Assembly: GCA_963758025.1 (NCBI GenBank)
Contig: CAVWUA010000014.1
Span: 1-35,074 of the forward strand
Length of the DNA stretch: 35,074 nt
Direction: 5' to 3'
DNA from: CAVWUA01 sp963758025
GTDB taxonomy: Bacteria; Planctomycetota; Planctomycetia; Isosphaerales; Isosphaeraceae
Each line of letters opens with the position of its first letter. The first letter of the stretch is position 1. The notes under the pieces are model-generated. The model ran no database searches, was not told the DNA's origin, and saw only the letters and a list, made by a program, of their open reading frames with translations. A program made the position numbers and the translations under genes. Below, piece by piece: positions 19,623 through 31,043 of this stretch.

Positions 19623-19905
19623 GTCGCGAAACGAGAATTATCGGGCCTTTTGGCAAAATCGGAACCAAAGGTCCAGTTTCGACGCTTCTTGACGATGTGC
19701 GGCATTCTCGTCCCAACCGGCCGGGATGCCGCCTCTCACCACCACCTGCTTCAAGGTCGATGAGGGGATGGATTTGACCTTGTTCGGGGACCACCGGACG
19801 ACCCGGGAATGTTCCTGGCCGTCCGGCCTTAGCCCCCTACCGTGGCAACCCCGGTTCTTTCCGGATCGGGGATGGATCAAAAGCACCCTGGAGGAGATAG
19901 CAACG
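19623..19905 (+). promoter_or_regulatory. Long untranslated leader with stem-loops before the redoxin gene
   Basis: About 283 bases without a convincing gene. Two clean stems are visible: GCGGCAT (19699-19705) with ATGCCGC (19726-19732), and CCGGACG with CGTCCGG near 19794-19826. It ends in CTGGAGGAG, the ribosome site of the redoxin gene. The length and structure suggest RNA-level control, but it matches no riboswitch class I know. Confidence 0.4.
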
Positions 19906-20517
19906 ATGCGCAAGTTCGTCCTGAGTCTGGCCGTTCTGGCCCTGGTCGCCAGCCCCGCGCTGGCCGGCAAGTACAACAAGAAGGTCAGCGTCGGCGAGAA
20001 GGCCCCGACCTTCTCGGGCATCCCGGCCTTCAACCCCAACAACGGGGAGATGACCAGCCTGAGCCTCTCCGACGTCAAGGAGCCGGTCGTTGTTCTGGTC
20101 TTCCTGGGCAATCACTGCCCGGTCGTCCAGGCCTACGAGGACCGCCTCATCGACTTCACCAGCGATTACAAGGATAAGGGCGTCAAGGTCGTCGGCGTCA
20201 GCGTCAACGACCTCGACAGCGACCGCATTCCGGCCATCAAGGAATACACCAAGGACAAGGGCTCGAACTACGTTTACGGGTACGACGAGAGCCAGGAAAT
20301 CGGCCGCAACTATGGCGCGACCAACACCCCGCAGTTCTTCGTCCTGGACAAGGACCGCACGATCCGCTACATGGGCGCCATGGATGACAACATGAACGAG
20401 TCGAAGGTCACCAAGACCTATCTCCGCGACGCCGTCGATGCCCTGCTGGCCGACAAGGCCCCCGAGGTCGAGGAAACCCAGCCGAAGGGCTGCGGCGTCA
20501 AGTACAAGAGGAACTGA
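19906..20517 (+). CDS. Exported redoxin/peroxiredoxin-like protein
   Basis: Has a signal peptide (MRKFVLSLAVLALVASPALA, cleaved after ALA), then an AhpC/TSA-type thioredoxin fold of about 180 residues. The active-site loop is FLGNHCPVVQAYEDR with a single Cys71, not CxxC. Then VKVVGVSVNDLDSDRI, the cis-Pro loop NTPQFFVLDKDRTIRYMGAMDD, and a tail PKGCGVKYKRN with a possible second, resolving cysteine. Proteins of this type (NHCP loop, GCxxK tail) are common in planctomycetes and Bacteroidetes, and probably reduce peroxides or act as thiol oxidoreductases in the periplasm. Intact; GGAGGAG precedes the ATG by about ten bases. Confidence 0.85.
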   Translation: MRKFVLSLAVLALVASPALAGKYNKKVSVGEKAPTFSGIPAFNPNNGEMTSLSLSDVKEPVVVLVFLGNHCPVVQAYEDRLIDFTSDYKDKGVKVVGVSVNDLDSDRIPAIKEYTKDKGSNYVYGYDESQEIGRNYGATNTPQFFVLDKDRTIRYMGAMDDNMNESKVTKTYLRDAVDALLADKAPEVEETQPKGCGVKYKRN

Positions 20518-20748
20518 GCCCCATCCGCTCGGTTCTCATCATGACGAGTCCGCGCCCGGCCGTTGCGTCCGATCGATCGGACGGACGGCGGGCAAACGCT
20601 CTCATCGACTCTCCACGCCGCCCGCTGCCGACCCATCCCCTCGGCCGCGGGCGGTCCCGCGTTTGGGTGACGACCGAATTCCGACCCCGCCTTGGCCCTC
20701 GATTTGACTTCTTTTTTTGATTCGACCCCACAAGGGAGGTATGACACC

Positions 20749-21579
20749 GTGACCCCCGTCGTTCGGTTCCGCTTGCTCGCCCTGCTGGTTCTCGCCCCGA
20801 TCGTTCTGGTCGGCTGCGGCGAGTCCGTGACCCCGGAAACCACCAGCGTCAATCCGACTCCTCCTGACGTCCTGGCGCCGGAAGCTCCCGAGGCGGAGCC
20901 GGTTGACGCGGCCCAGCCGACGGCCACGGCCACCGCCGAGGCGGTCACGGTCACGGAGGAGGAGACTGCTCCCACGCCCACCGCCGAGGCGCCTGAGCCC
21001 ACGACGACCGAGCCGACGGCCGAGGCTCCCGAGCCCAAGGCCGACGAGACGGCCGCCGCGACCGAGGCGGACGGTGTGACGCTGACCCCTTTGAGCTTTG
21101 AGGAGTTCCAGAAGCAGGTCGCCACCAACCCGAAGGCCAAGTACACCCTGGTCGATGCCTGGGCCACGAACTGCGCCCCTTGCAAGGAGAACTTCCCCCA
21201 CCTGGTCGAGATGCACCACAAGTACGGTGACCAGGGGCTGGCCGTGGCGTCGATCTCGCTGGACGACCGGGAGGACGAGAAGGCGATCGAGGAGGCCAAG
21301 AAGTTCCTGAAGGAGAAGGGGGCCACCTTCACCAACGTCCTGCTGGATGAAGACTTCGGTGTTGGCTACGAGCAGCTTCGGGTCAACGCCATTCCGGCCG
21401 TCTTCGTGTACGGTCCCGACGGTAAGGAAGTCAAGCGCTACACGATGGACGACCCCGACAACCAGTTCACCTACGACCAGGTGGAGAACGACATCGCCGC
21501 CATGCTCAAGGGGGAGGGGACCGACGCGTCCGCCGCGGACGGCGAGGCGGAGCCGAAGTCCGAGGATGCCGAAGGTTGA
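20749..21579 (+). CDS. TlpA/ResA-like thioredoxin lipoprotein with long acidic linker
   Basis: The start is GTG 20749, with GGGAGG nine bases upstream. A lipoprotein signal ends in IVLVGC, so Cys23 is lipidated. Residues about 24-110 are a low-complexity linker of Pro, Thr, Ala and Glu repeats (such as PTAEAPEPTTTEPTAEAPEP). A thioredoxin domain follows with active site WATNCAPCKENFP (CAPC, residues 142-145), SISLDDREDEKAIEEAKKF and the cis-Pro loop VNAIPAVFVYGPDG. It probably reduces disulfides in cell-envelope proteins. The tail is acidic. The linker would hold the domain away from the membrane. Intact; it follows the other thioredoxin-fold gene by 231 bases, which hold no clear gene. Confidence 0.88.
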   Translation: MTPVVRFRLLALLVLAPIVLVGCGESVTPETTSVNPTPPDVLAPEAPEAEPVDAAQPTATATAEAVTVTEEETAPTPTAEAPEPTTTEPTAEAPEPKADETAAATEADGVTLTPLSFEEFQKQVATNPKAKYTLVDAWATNCAPCKENFPHLVEMHHKYGDQGLAVASISLDDREDEKAIEEAKKFLKEKGATFTNVLLDEDFGVGYEQLRVNAIPAVFVYGPDGKEVKRYTMDDPDNQFTYDQVENDIAAMLKGEGTDASAADGEAEPKSEDAEG

Positions 21580-21638
21580 GTGAAGGGAACGCCGGTCTTT
21601 TGAAGGATCGAACCCTCCCGGTGGCGACATCGTAAAAA

Positions 21639-21675
21639 GTTCTCGCGAAAAGGGGCACCGTGCCCCGCTGAGAAC
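21639..21675. terminator. Two-part stem-loop after the thioredoxin lipoprotein gene
   Basis: GGGGCA-CCG-TGCCCC forms an inner hairpin, and GTTCTC (21639-21644) pairs with GAGAAC (21670-21675) outside it. It lies 60 bases after the stop. On the minus strand a TTTT follows the GC stem, so it may act in either direction. Confidence 0.4.
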
Positions 21676-21737
21676 CAGGAACCCGATCGGACGGGAAATC
21701 GCGTCCGTTGTCTCTTCGTTGGCGCGGTCCGGTCGGG

Positions 21738-21743
21738 TATAAT
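21738..21743 (+). promoter_or_regulatory. Candidate -10 element upstream of rpmE
   Basis: A perfect TATAAT lies about 95 bases before the rpmE start. No good -35 sits at the right distance, so it is a weaker candidate than the one at 19589. Confidence 0.35.
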
Positions 21744-21843
21744 GATGGTTTCCCCGACCCGTCGGCCGGGCGGGATGTCAAGCGCATCGATTGGAAATGG
21801 ATTGGAAGTCTGTCGCTCGCGACGAGCCAGGGGATAGAGTCCG

Positions 21844-22101
21844 ATGAAAGACGGCATTCACCCGAAGTACCAGGAAACGACCGTGACCTGCGGTTGCGGC
21901 AATTCGTTCCAGACCCGCAGCACCAAGCCGAAGATCGTGGTGGAAGTTTGCTCGAAGTGCCACCCGTTCTACACCGGTTCGGTCAAGTTCGTGGACACGG
22001 CCGGACGGGTCGATCGGTTCAACCGCAAGTTCCAGGGCACGTACGGCAAGGGGCGCAAGAAGGCTCAGGCCGAGCCCGAGGCCGCCGAGGCCAAGAGCTA
22101 G
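21844..22101 (+). CDS. rpmE: 50S ribosomal protein L31, zinc-binding type
   Basis: Part of the large ribosomal subunit. The 85-residue product begins MKDGIHPKYQETTVTCGCGN and holds the four zinc cysteines at 16, 18, 36 and 39 (CGC...CSKC), so it is the zinc form. HPFYTG, DTAGRVDRFNRKF and the lysine-rich stretch before the end are typical. The C-terminus has an extra Ala/Glu tail (QAEPEAAEAKS). Intact. It precedes prfA and prmC, a common bacterial order. Confidence 0.95.
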   Translation: MKDGIHPKYQETTVTCGCGNSFQTRSTKPKIVVEVCSKCHPFYTGSVKFVDTAGRVDRFNRKFQGTYGKGRKKAQAEPEAAEAKS

Positions 22102-22192
22102 CCGGATTTAATCTTCGGAAGAGAGCGATGAGCGAGGGGCCTCTTGCCTGCGTGCAAAGTGGTCCGGACCTCATCGCTCCTTGTCTATCCGG
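22102..22192 (+). promoter_or_regulatory. Structured RNA region between rpmE and prfA
   Basis: GAGCGATGAG (22123-22132) is a perfect 10-bp match to CTCATCGCTC (22170-22179), and CCGGAT (22102-22107) pairs with ATCCGG (22187-22192) outside it. Inside, GAGG and CCTC can form a small hairpin. It starts directly after the rpmE stop and ends 51 bases before the prfA start. It could be an attenuator, an mRNA processing site or a terminator without a T run. Confidence 0.5.
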
Positions 22193-22243
22193 AACCTCTC
22201 TCGCGCCTCGTCCTCTCTCTCAAGAGGCATCACCACCCCAGCC

Positions 22244-23311
22244 GTGTTCGAGAAACTCAAGGCCGACTATCAGCGGTTCCAGGAACTGGACGCCGCGCTG
22301 TTGGACCCCAGCGTCTCGGCCGACGTCGCCCGCGTGACGGCCCTGGCCAAGGAGCGTGGCGCCCTGGCCAAGGTCGCGGTGCCGTATGGCCGTTACCTGG
22401 ATCTGGGCCGGCAGATCGCCGAGGCGGAAGCCCTGCGCGACGCCGAGACCGACGCCGAGATGCGCGCCTATGCCGAGGCCGAACTGGACGCCCTGCGCGC
22501 CCGGGAGGCCGAGCTTGGCGAGACCCTCCGCGACCTGATCTATGACCGCCACGCCGGCGCCGACCGCGCGGGGCTGATCATGGAGATCCGTGCCGGAACC
22601 GGCGGTGACGAGGCCGCGCTGTTCGTCCGCGACCTCCTGGAAATGTATCACCACTACGCCGAGAACAAGGGCTGGGCCTTCGAGCCCCTGGAGTTCGTCC
22701 CGACCGAACTGGGTGGGTTCAAGGAAGTCTCGTTCAGCGTCTCGGGCGACGGCGCCTTCCGCAACCTCCAGTTCGAGAGCGGCGGCCATCGGGTCCAGCG
22801 GGTCCCCGTCACCGAGACCCAGGGGCGCATCCACACGTCGGCCGCCACGGTCGCCGTGCTGCCCGAGCCGGAGGACGTCGAGATCGAGATCCGGTCCGAG
22901 GACCTCGAAGTGGACGTCATGCGCGCTGGCGGGCCGGGGGGCCAGCACCAGAACAAGACCGAGAGTGCCGTGCGGCTCACCCACGTCCCGACCGGCACGG
23001 TCGTCGTCTGCCGCGATGAGCGCAGCCAGCACAAGAACCGCGCGAAGGCCCTGCGCATCCTCCGCAGCCGGATCTACGACCAGATGGAGGAGCAGGCCCG
23101 GGCCGAACGCGCCGAGACGCGCCGTTCCCTGATCGGCTCGGGGGACCGCTCCCAGCGCATCCGCACGTACAACTTCCCGCAGAACCGCGTCACCGATCAC
23201 CGGATCGGCCTGACCCTGTACAACCTCGACCGGATCATCCTGGGGGACCTCGACCCCCTGACCACCGCCCTGATCGACCACGACCGCAAGGAACAGCTCG
23301 GCGAGGTTTGA
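22244..23311 (+). CDS. prfA: Peptide chain release factor 1
   Basis: Reads UAA and UAG stop codons and frees the finished protein. The start is GTG 22244, giving FEKLKADYQRFQEL after the first residue, as RF1 usually begins; no good ribosome site lies close by, GAGG being 15 bases away. 355 residues. The stop-codon motif is PVT at 188-190 within RVPVTETQGRIHTSA, the RF1 form and not the SPF of RF2. The catalytic GGQ is at 232-234 in AGGPGGQHQNKTESAVRLTH. FPQNRVTDHRI near the end is also typical. Intact. prmC starts five bases after the stop; its product methylates the GGQ glutamine of this protein. Confidence 0.96.
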   Translation: MFEKLKADYQRFQELDAALLDPSVSADVARVTALAKERGALAKVAVPYGRYLDLGRQIAEAEALRDAETDAEMRAYAEAELDALRAREAELGETLRDLIYDRHAGADRAGLIMEIRAGTGGDEAALFVRDLLEMYHHYAENKGWAFEPLEFVPTELGGFKEVSFSVSGDGAFRNLQFESGGHRVQRVPVTETQGRIHTSAATVAVLPEPEDVEIEIRSEDLEVDVMRAGGPGGQHQNKTESAVRLTHVPTGTVVVCRDERSQHKNRAKALRILRSRIYDQMEEQARAERAETRRSLIGSGDRSQRIRTYNFPQNRVTDHRIGLTLYNLDRIILGDLDPLTTALIDHDRKEQLGEV

Positions 23312-23316
23312 GCCTG

Positions 23317-24282
23317 ATGCCCATTGACGACGACGCCCCGCGCCGACGCATCCCCAGCCGCCCGTTCCCGAAGCGGACCGTGCCCCCGTCCCCGCCCGCG
23401 CCGGAACCATCGTCCTCGGACGAGCACTGGACGATCGGCCGCCTGCTGGGCTGGACGACCGACTTCCTCCGCCGCAAGGGGGCCGAAAGCCCTCGTCTGG
23501 ATGCCGAGGTGCTCCTGGCGCAGGTCCTGGAGTGGGATCGGGTGCAGCTCTACACGCACTACGAGGACGAGGTCGGCGAGCGGGCGCGTTCTCAGTACCG
23601 GGAGCTGGTCCGCCGCCGCGCCGAGGGGACGCCGGTGGCGTATCTGGTCGGCCGCAAGGAGTTCTTCTCGCTGACCCTGTCCGTCAATCCCGCCGTACTG
23701 ATCCCCCGTCCCGATACCGAGACGGTCGTCGTCGAGTTCCTCTCCTTGTTGAAGGACAAGGCCGACGCGCGGGCCGTGGATGTCGGGACCGGCTCGGGCG
23801 CGATCGCCATCGCCTGCGCCCATCAGCATCCGGGCGCCCGGTTCATCGCGGTGGACATCAGCGACGACGCCCTGGCCGTCGCCCGGCGCAACGCCGAGCA
23901 GCACGGGGTGGCCGACCGGGTGGAATTCCGCCAGGGCGACCTGCTCGAACCGGTCGCGCACGATGGTCCGTTCGACGCGATCCTGTCCAACCCGCCGTAC
24001 ATCCCCACCGGCGACATCCCGACCCTGGAGCCGGGCGTGCGCGACCACGAACCGCACCGGGCGCTCGACGGCGGTCCCGACGGCCTGGAGATCGTCCGCC
24101 GCCTGATCGCGCAGGCCCCGCCGCTCCTGAAGCCGGGCGGGCACCTGATCCTGGAGATCGGCACGGCGCAGGAAGACCCGGTGCGCGCCTTGATCGCCGC
24201 CCAGCCGGACCTGGACCTGGCGCCGACCGTCCACGACGCCGCCAACCACCCACGCGTCGTCCGGGCGACGCGCACGTCTTGA
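23317..24282 (+). CDS. prmC: Release factor glutamine methyltransferase
   Basis: Transfers a methyl group from S-adenosylmethionine to the glutamine of GGQ in release factors. It has a Pro/Arg-rich extension of about 35 residues, then the N-terminal helical domain (WTIGRLLGWTTDFLRRKG), the linker EGTPVAYLVGRKEFFSLTL, VLIPRPDTETVV, the SAM site VDVGTGSGAIAIA, and the catalytic NPPY at 225-228 in LSNPPYIPTGDI. 321 residues, longer than the usual 280 because of the N-terminal extension. The start is ATG 23317, with GAGG inside the prfA end. Intact; likely translated with prfA. Confidence 0.95.
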   Translation: MPIDDDAPRRRIPSRPFPKRTVPPSPPAPEPSSSDEHWTIGRLLGWTTDFLRRKGAESPRLDAEVLLAQVLEWDRVQLYTHYEDEVGERARSQYRELVRRRAEGTPVAYLVGRKEFFSLTLSVNPAVLIPRPDTETVVVEFLSLLKDKADARAVDVGTGSGAIAIACAHQHPGARFIAVDISDDALAVARRNAEQHGVADRVEFRQGDLLEPVAHDGPFDAILSNPPYIPTGDIPTLEPGVRDHEPHRALDGGPDGLEIVRRLIAQAPPLLKPGGHLILEIGTAQEDPVRALIAAQPDLDLAPTVHDAANHPRVVRATRTS

Positions 24283-24349
24283 CGCATGCACCTCACGATC
24301 CCTTGAGGGTTCGCGTGAACGGGCAAATCACGTTCTTGTCGATAAATAA

Positions 24350-24378
24350 TTGACAAAACCGAAGTTATCGGCGCTAAT
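24350..24378 (+). promoter_or_regulatory. Candidate promoter for the PEP-CTERM protein gene
   Basis: A perfect TTGACA at 24350-24355 and GCTAAT at 24373-24378, 17 bases apart, in an AT-rich patch unusual for this DNA. The coding start is about 50 bases further on. Confidence 0.4.
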
Positions 24379-24432
24379 CCAGAATGTCCTGCCGGCTCTG
24401 ATTCCCTGCCGGGGACGCTCGGGAGTAGGGCC

Positions 24433-25659
24433 ATGTCACGGATTGCGAAGGTTGTCGCGCTGATCGTCCTGGGGTGTCCACTCGTCGGGCGAGGGACGCC
24501 CACCGCGCCTCCTGGCTATACCTTGACGGATATCAGCGCGGGTCTACCAAGAGCCGACGTGCAATACATCACGCAATTCGCATTCAAGCCAGGCGACCCG
24601 AATCACGTCTATGCGTCCCGGTTCCACTACTCCGGCCTGCCCAGTGGCCGCGTGACCCGCTATGACTACGCTCCCTCGGGAGAACTCTCCAACCCGGTCG
24701 ATGTGGCGACGGGTCTGGGGGCGGCCCTTGGCGTCGCCTTCCACGGAAATGAGATGTTCGTCGCGACCACGGACCTGGCCACCTCGACCGGAGGCATCAT
24801 CCGGCTCCAGGAGCAGGGAGGCGGGCTTTACGGCAACCCGGTCGAATTCGTCAACAACATTCCGACCGGCCTGCACCAGGTCGATCAGTTGCAGATTCAG
24901 GGTGATTCGCTCTATGTCGGGGTTGGCACCCGCACCAACCTGGCGACCGACGAGACACCCTACAACGGAACGGTCTCCTGGATCGCCGACCTGTCGCAGG
25001 CGGATTATTCCGCCGCCGGGGCGAACAATCTGGCCCTGGCGAGCGTGATTTCCAGTACCGATCCGGGCAAGCTCCGTGTCTTCGCGTCCGGGTTCCGCAA
25101 CCCCTTCGGAGTCCGCGTTGATGCCCTGGGGCAGGTGCAGGTCACGGATAACGGCGCGGACGTCCCGGATCGGACGGCGGATCTGCTCTACCTCGGGCTC
25201 CAGCAAGGGGATCAGGGAATTTTCCCGCCTCCGGGAACCGGTGCGACTGTCTCCCCCCTGACCACGCTCGGGTTCAGTACCGCGGCGACCGGCTTCGACC
25301 GGCTCGACTTCGGACCATCTCAGGGAAAAATTCTGGTCAACCTGTTCACCGACGAGGAGACCGGAACCGTCCCGCCGCTGACCGGGCACGAGGTCATCGC
25401 GGTCGATCCGATCACCGGCGCCCTCTCGACGTTCATCCCGAACTTCGGTAGCCCGCTCGACATGCTCCATGACCCCTACGGCCGGATCCTCATCAACGAC
25501 TACGGCCCGACCTCCTATAACCTGTACGACCCGGACAGCGGGGCCGTTTACCTGCTCGCCGCCGTTCCCGAGCCCGGGACGCTGATTCTGCTCACGGTGG
25601 GCATTGCGGTGCTCGGGGCCTCGGTCTGGTCACGACATCGTCGGCGGCTTGGCGCCTGA
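24433..25659 (+). CDS. PEP-CTERM-anchored beta-propeller protein (sugar-dehydrogenase-like)
   Basis: 408 residues with an N-terminal export signal (MSRIAKVVALIVLGCPLVG) and a C-terminal sorting tail VPEPGTLILLTVGIAVLGAS followed by the basic WSRHRRR. That is a PEP-CTERM signal recognised by exosortase, so the protein should be processed at the cell surface. The middle has repeating blade-like units (VDVATGLGAALGVAFHGNEM, PTGLHQVDQLQIQGDSLYVG, FASGFRNPFGVRVDALGQVQVTDNG) resembling the soluble glucose/sorbosone dehydrogenase propeller. The GFRNPFG motif is typical, but catalytic His and PQQ residues cannot be confirmed by eye. GGGAG precedes ATG 24433. Intact. No exosortase is in the window. 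Confidence 0.85.
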   Translation: MSRIAKVVALIVLGCPLVGRGTPTAPPGYTLTDISAGLPRADVQYITQFAFKPGDPNHVYASRFHYSGLPSGRVTRYDYAPSGELSNPVDVATGLGAALGVAFHGNEMFVATTDLATSTGGIIRLQEQGGGLYGNPVEFVNNIPTGLHQVDQLQIQGDSLYVGVGTRTNLATDETPYNGTVSWIADLSQADYSAAGANNLALASVISSTDPGKLRVFASGFRNPFGVRVDALGQVQVTDNGADVPDRTADLLYLGLQQGDQGIFPPPGTGATVSPLTTLGFSTAATGFDRLDFGPSQGKILVNLFTDEETGTVPPLTGHEVIAVDPITGALSTFIPNFGSPLDMLHDPYGRILINDYGPTSYNLYDPDSGAVYLLAAVPEPGTLILLTVGIAVLGASVWSRHRRRLGA

Positions 25660-25702
25660 TTTGCTCGGTCATAACGTCCAGGAATGACCGAAAGAACGCG
25701 GC

Positions 25703-25730
25703 TTGATTCGCGGCCGGTTTTTTCTAGAAT
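25703..25730 (+). promoter_or_regulatory. Candidate sigma-70 promoter for the acetyltransferase gene
   Basis: TTGATT and TAGAAT with 16 bases between them; each differs from consensus by one or two bases. Transcription would start near 25737, about 97 bases before the start codon. Confidence 0.5.
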
Positions 25731-25833
25731 GGTCCGTTTGCCCCGAAACCGCCCAGGCGAGGGGGATTCGCTATGGGCGATCGGGCAAGGCAAGAACACC
25801 CGGATTTGACCCCGGGGTTTGGGGGTTCCTCGA

Positions 25834-26341
25834 TTGAAGATTCGTCCCGCCCGTGTCAGTGACGTGCCCGCCATTCACGACCTGATTCGCTCCTTCGCCG
25901 AGCGCAAGTTGATGATCCGCAGGTCATTGGGTGAGTTGTACGAATCGATCCGCGAGTTCTTCGTGGCGATCGACGATCAGGGGCAGGTGATCGGTTGTGC
26001 CGCCCTGCACGTCTTCTGGGAGGACCTGGCCGAGCTGAAGTGCCTGGCCGTCTCGGATCGGGCACAAGGGGCGGGCGTGGGGCGCGATTCTGGTCGAGGC
26101 CTGCTGGGAGGCCGCTCAGGAGCTGGAGCTGACGACGGTTTTCACGCTGACCTACGTCCCTGGCTTCTTCGAGAAGTGTGGCTACCACCGCATCGAGAAG
26201 GCGGAATTGCCGCACAAGATCTGGAACGAGTGCGTGCGCTGCCCGCTGTTCCCCAACTGCAACGAGGTGGCCCTGATCCGCACGACCGCGCCGGATGGAG
26301 TTTTCGCCTCCCATGCCGCGCTGGCGGGCGCCTCGGTCTGA
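25834..26341 (+). CDS. GNAT acetyltransferase, short ArgA-like (one frame break)
   Basis: Resembles the short N-acetylglutamate synthases that begin arginine synthesis: LKIRPARVSDVPAIHDLI, MIRRSLGELYESIREFFVA, GCAALHVFWEDLAELKCLAV, then, in the next frame, AILVEACWEAAQELELTTVF, YVPGFFEKCGYHRIEKAELP, HKIWNECVRCPLFPNCNEVA. These follow the family order, including the cysteine-rich C-terminus. The frame breaks near 26085 in GTGGGGCGCG; removing one G gives 169 codons. A missing CG pair would also restore it and would keep the usual Arg of the acetyl-CoA loop. Start TTG 25834 is chosen; a second TTG at 25819 is also in frame. A role in arginine synthesis is inferred from the family only. Confidence 0.75.
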
Positions 26342-26461
26342 GTCTCGCAGGGGGACCGCTCCGCGAAAGGCGCGACGGCTTGCCCTGCCGTTGGCTTTGG
26401 TGGACACTGGAACGGAAAGGTCCTGTCCACCAGCGCGCCCCTCGCCGAGGTCTCCCGTCCG

Positions 26462-28196
26462 ATGTCCGAATCGCCTGTTGCCCGACGACGCTCGTTGCCC
26501 CTCGTCGGCGGCGTTGCGGTCGCGGCGTTGACGTGGATTGCTGCTGCTGGCGACCGAGCCGTTGCTGGCCATCGGCTGGGACGAGGGCTACACCCTGAAC
26601 CGTCTGACCCGCGTCCGGGCCTGGCTGGACGCGGTTCACGATCCCGAAGGGTTCGCCCAGGATTGGGACCCGTCGCGTTTGGGGGTCCTCGAGGATCGCC
26701 TCCATCCCCCTCTGGCCGCACAGATTGACACGAGAGCCAAGCTGTTCGACCCGCGGATCATCGCCTGGTTCTGGCCATTCGCCCGAGAGGAACCGCACGG
26801 GCATCCGCCGTTCTACGCGATCGTGGGGCTGATCGGGGATGTTCTGACCCCCTGGCGCGCGCCTTTGCAACGGGCGAGACTCGGGACGATGTTGATCTTC
26901 GGCCTGGTGGCCGGGGCGGTCTTCATGACGGTCGCGCGCCGTTGGGGGGCCTGGGCCGCGGCGCTGGCCTCGGGGGCCTTCGTCTTGCAGCCCCGCCTTT
27001 TCGCCCATGCGCACTATGCGGCGTACGACGCCCTGCTGACGGCTCTGTGGGTGGGGGCGATCCTGGCCTTCACCTGTGCCGTGGAGGATCGCGCCCGACG
27101 CTTCCCGCGCTGGGGGGCGGTCGTGATCTTCGGCGTGCTTGCTCGGTTGCGCGGCCGGAACCAAGCTGACTGGCTGGTTCCTGCCGCTGCCTTTTTTGGC
27201 GTGGGTCGTGCTGGAGCGGGACCGGCGGGGGGTCGGAACGCTCGTCGTCGGTGGCCTCGTGGCGGCCTTGACGCTCTATGCGCTGACGCCGCCCTGGTGG
27301 GGAGAGCCGCTGGCCGGGCTCTCGCGGTTCTTTCGCTCGAACCTGACCCGAGGCGAGACGATCCCGATCCGCGTGCAGTTCCTGGGGGACGTGTACGAGA
27401 CGCCCAACGACTCCTTGCCCTGGTACAACACCCTGGTCTGGACGTTGATGGTCACGCCCGCCGGGTTCCTGTTGCTGGGGGTGCTGGGGGCGTGGCGGGC
27501 CGTGTCGCGCCGGGCGTTCGGAGATCGAAGCGGTGGACCGCTAGCCTTGCTGGCGGCCGGGCACTGGGCGTTCTTCTTGATCCTGCGGGCCTTGCCGCAT
27601 ACCCCCGGTCACGACGGCGTCCGGCTGTTCCTGCCGGCGTTTGGCTGCCTGGCCCTGGCGGCGGGACAGGGAGGAGCGTGGGTTGTCGAGAGGCTGGGGC
27701 GGTGGGGGAAAGGGGCGATCGTCGCCGCCTTGGCGGAAGCGGCGGTCGGTCTCGCCGTGATGATGCCCGTGCCGCTGTCGTATTACAGCCCACTCGTCGG
27801 CGGGTTGCCGGGGGCGACGCGGCTGGGCATGGAGCCGACATATTACTGGGATGCCCTGACGCCCTCGGCCCTGGCCTGGCTCAACCGCCACACACCGGCG
27901 GACCAGACGGTGTTTTTCGCCTCGAACCCCGTCTCGTGGTTTTATTTACGGGAGACGGGCCAGTTACGTCCGGGTATCTTCCCGTTCGAGGGAGGCCCGT
28001 TCGCCTGGTACGTCGTGCAGAACCGGCCGGCGCGATGAATCCGCTGGATCGGAGCGTGACGGCCGACGGCGGCCGGAGCGGGACGGTTGTGGTCTCGAAA
28101 CTGGGGGTCCCGCTGCTCTGGGCCTTTCCCCGAGAGGCGGTCGAGGCCCACGTGGGACCGATCCCGATCCCGCCGCCGCGCCGGCCTTTGAGGTGA
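26462..28196 (+). CDS. GT39-like multi-membrane glycosyltransferase (three frame breaks)
   Basis: Large inner-membrane protein resembling ArnT/PMT-type enzymes that use lipid-linked sugars. After one membrane helix comes LLAIGWDEGYTLNRL, with the Asp-Glu pair expected in the first outer loop. Then HPPFYAIVGLIGD, PRLFAHAHYAAYDALLTALW, GCAAGTKLTGWFLPLPFLAW, and HDGVRLFLPAFGCLALAAG. About ten helices. The ending WYVVQNRP continues, in another frame, as GAMNPLDRSVTADG...VSKLGVPLLWAFPREAVEAH. Breaks near 26537 (extra base), 27147 (extra base) and 28030 (missing G) restore 578 codons. It shares motifs with the gene at 31044, so the pair are paralogues. The sugar and acceptor are unknown. Confidence 0.75.
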
Positions 28197-28279
28197 TCGG
28201 GCGCAACAATTGCCCGGAAAGCGGGATAAGACGCCGGTCGTCGCGTTGGCGACTCTCGACCGTTCGCCGTACCGGATGG

Positions 28280-30989
<2,710 letters not shown>

Positions 30990-31043
30990 GGCCTTTTGCC
31001 GTCATGACGATCTCAAAAAAAGGAGACGACACGGGAACCCTTG

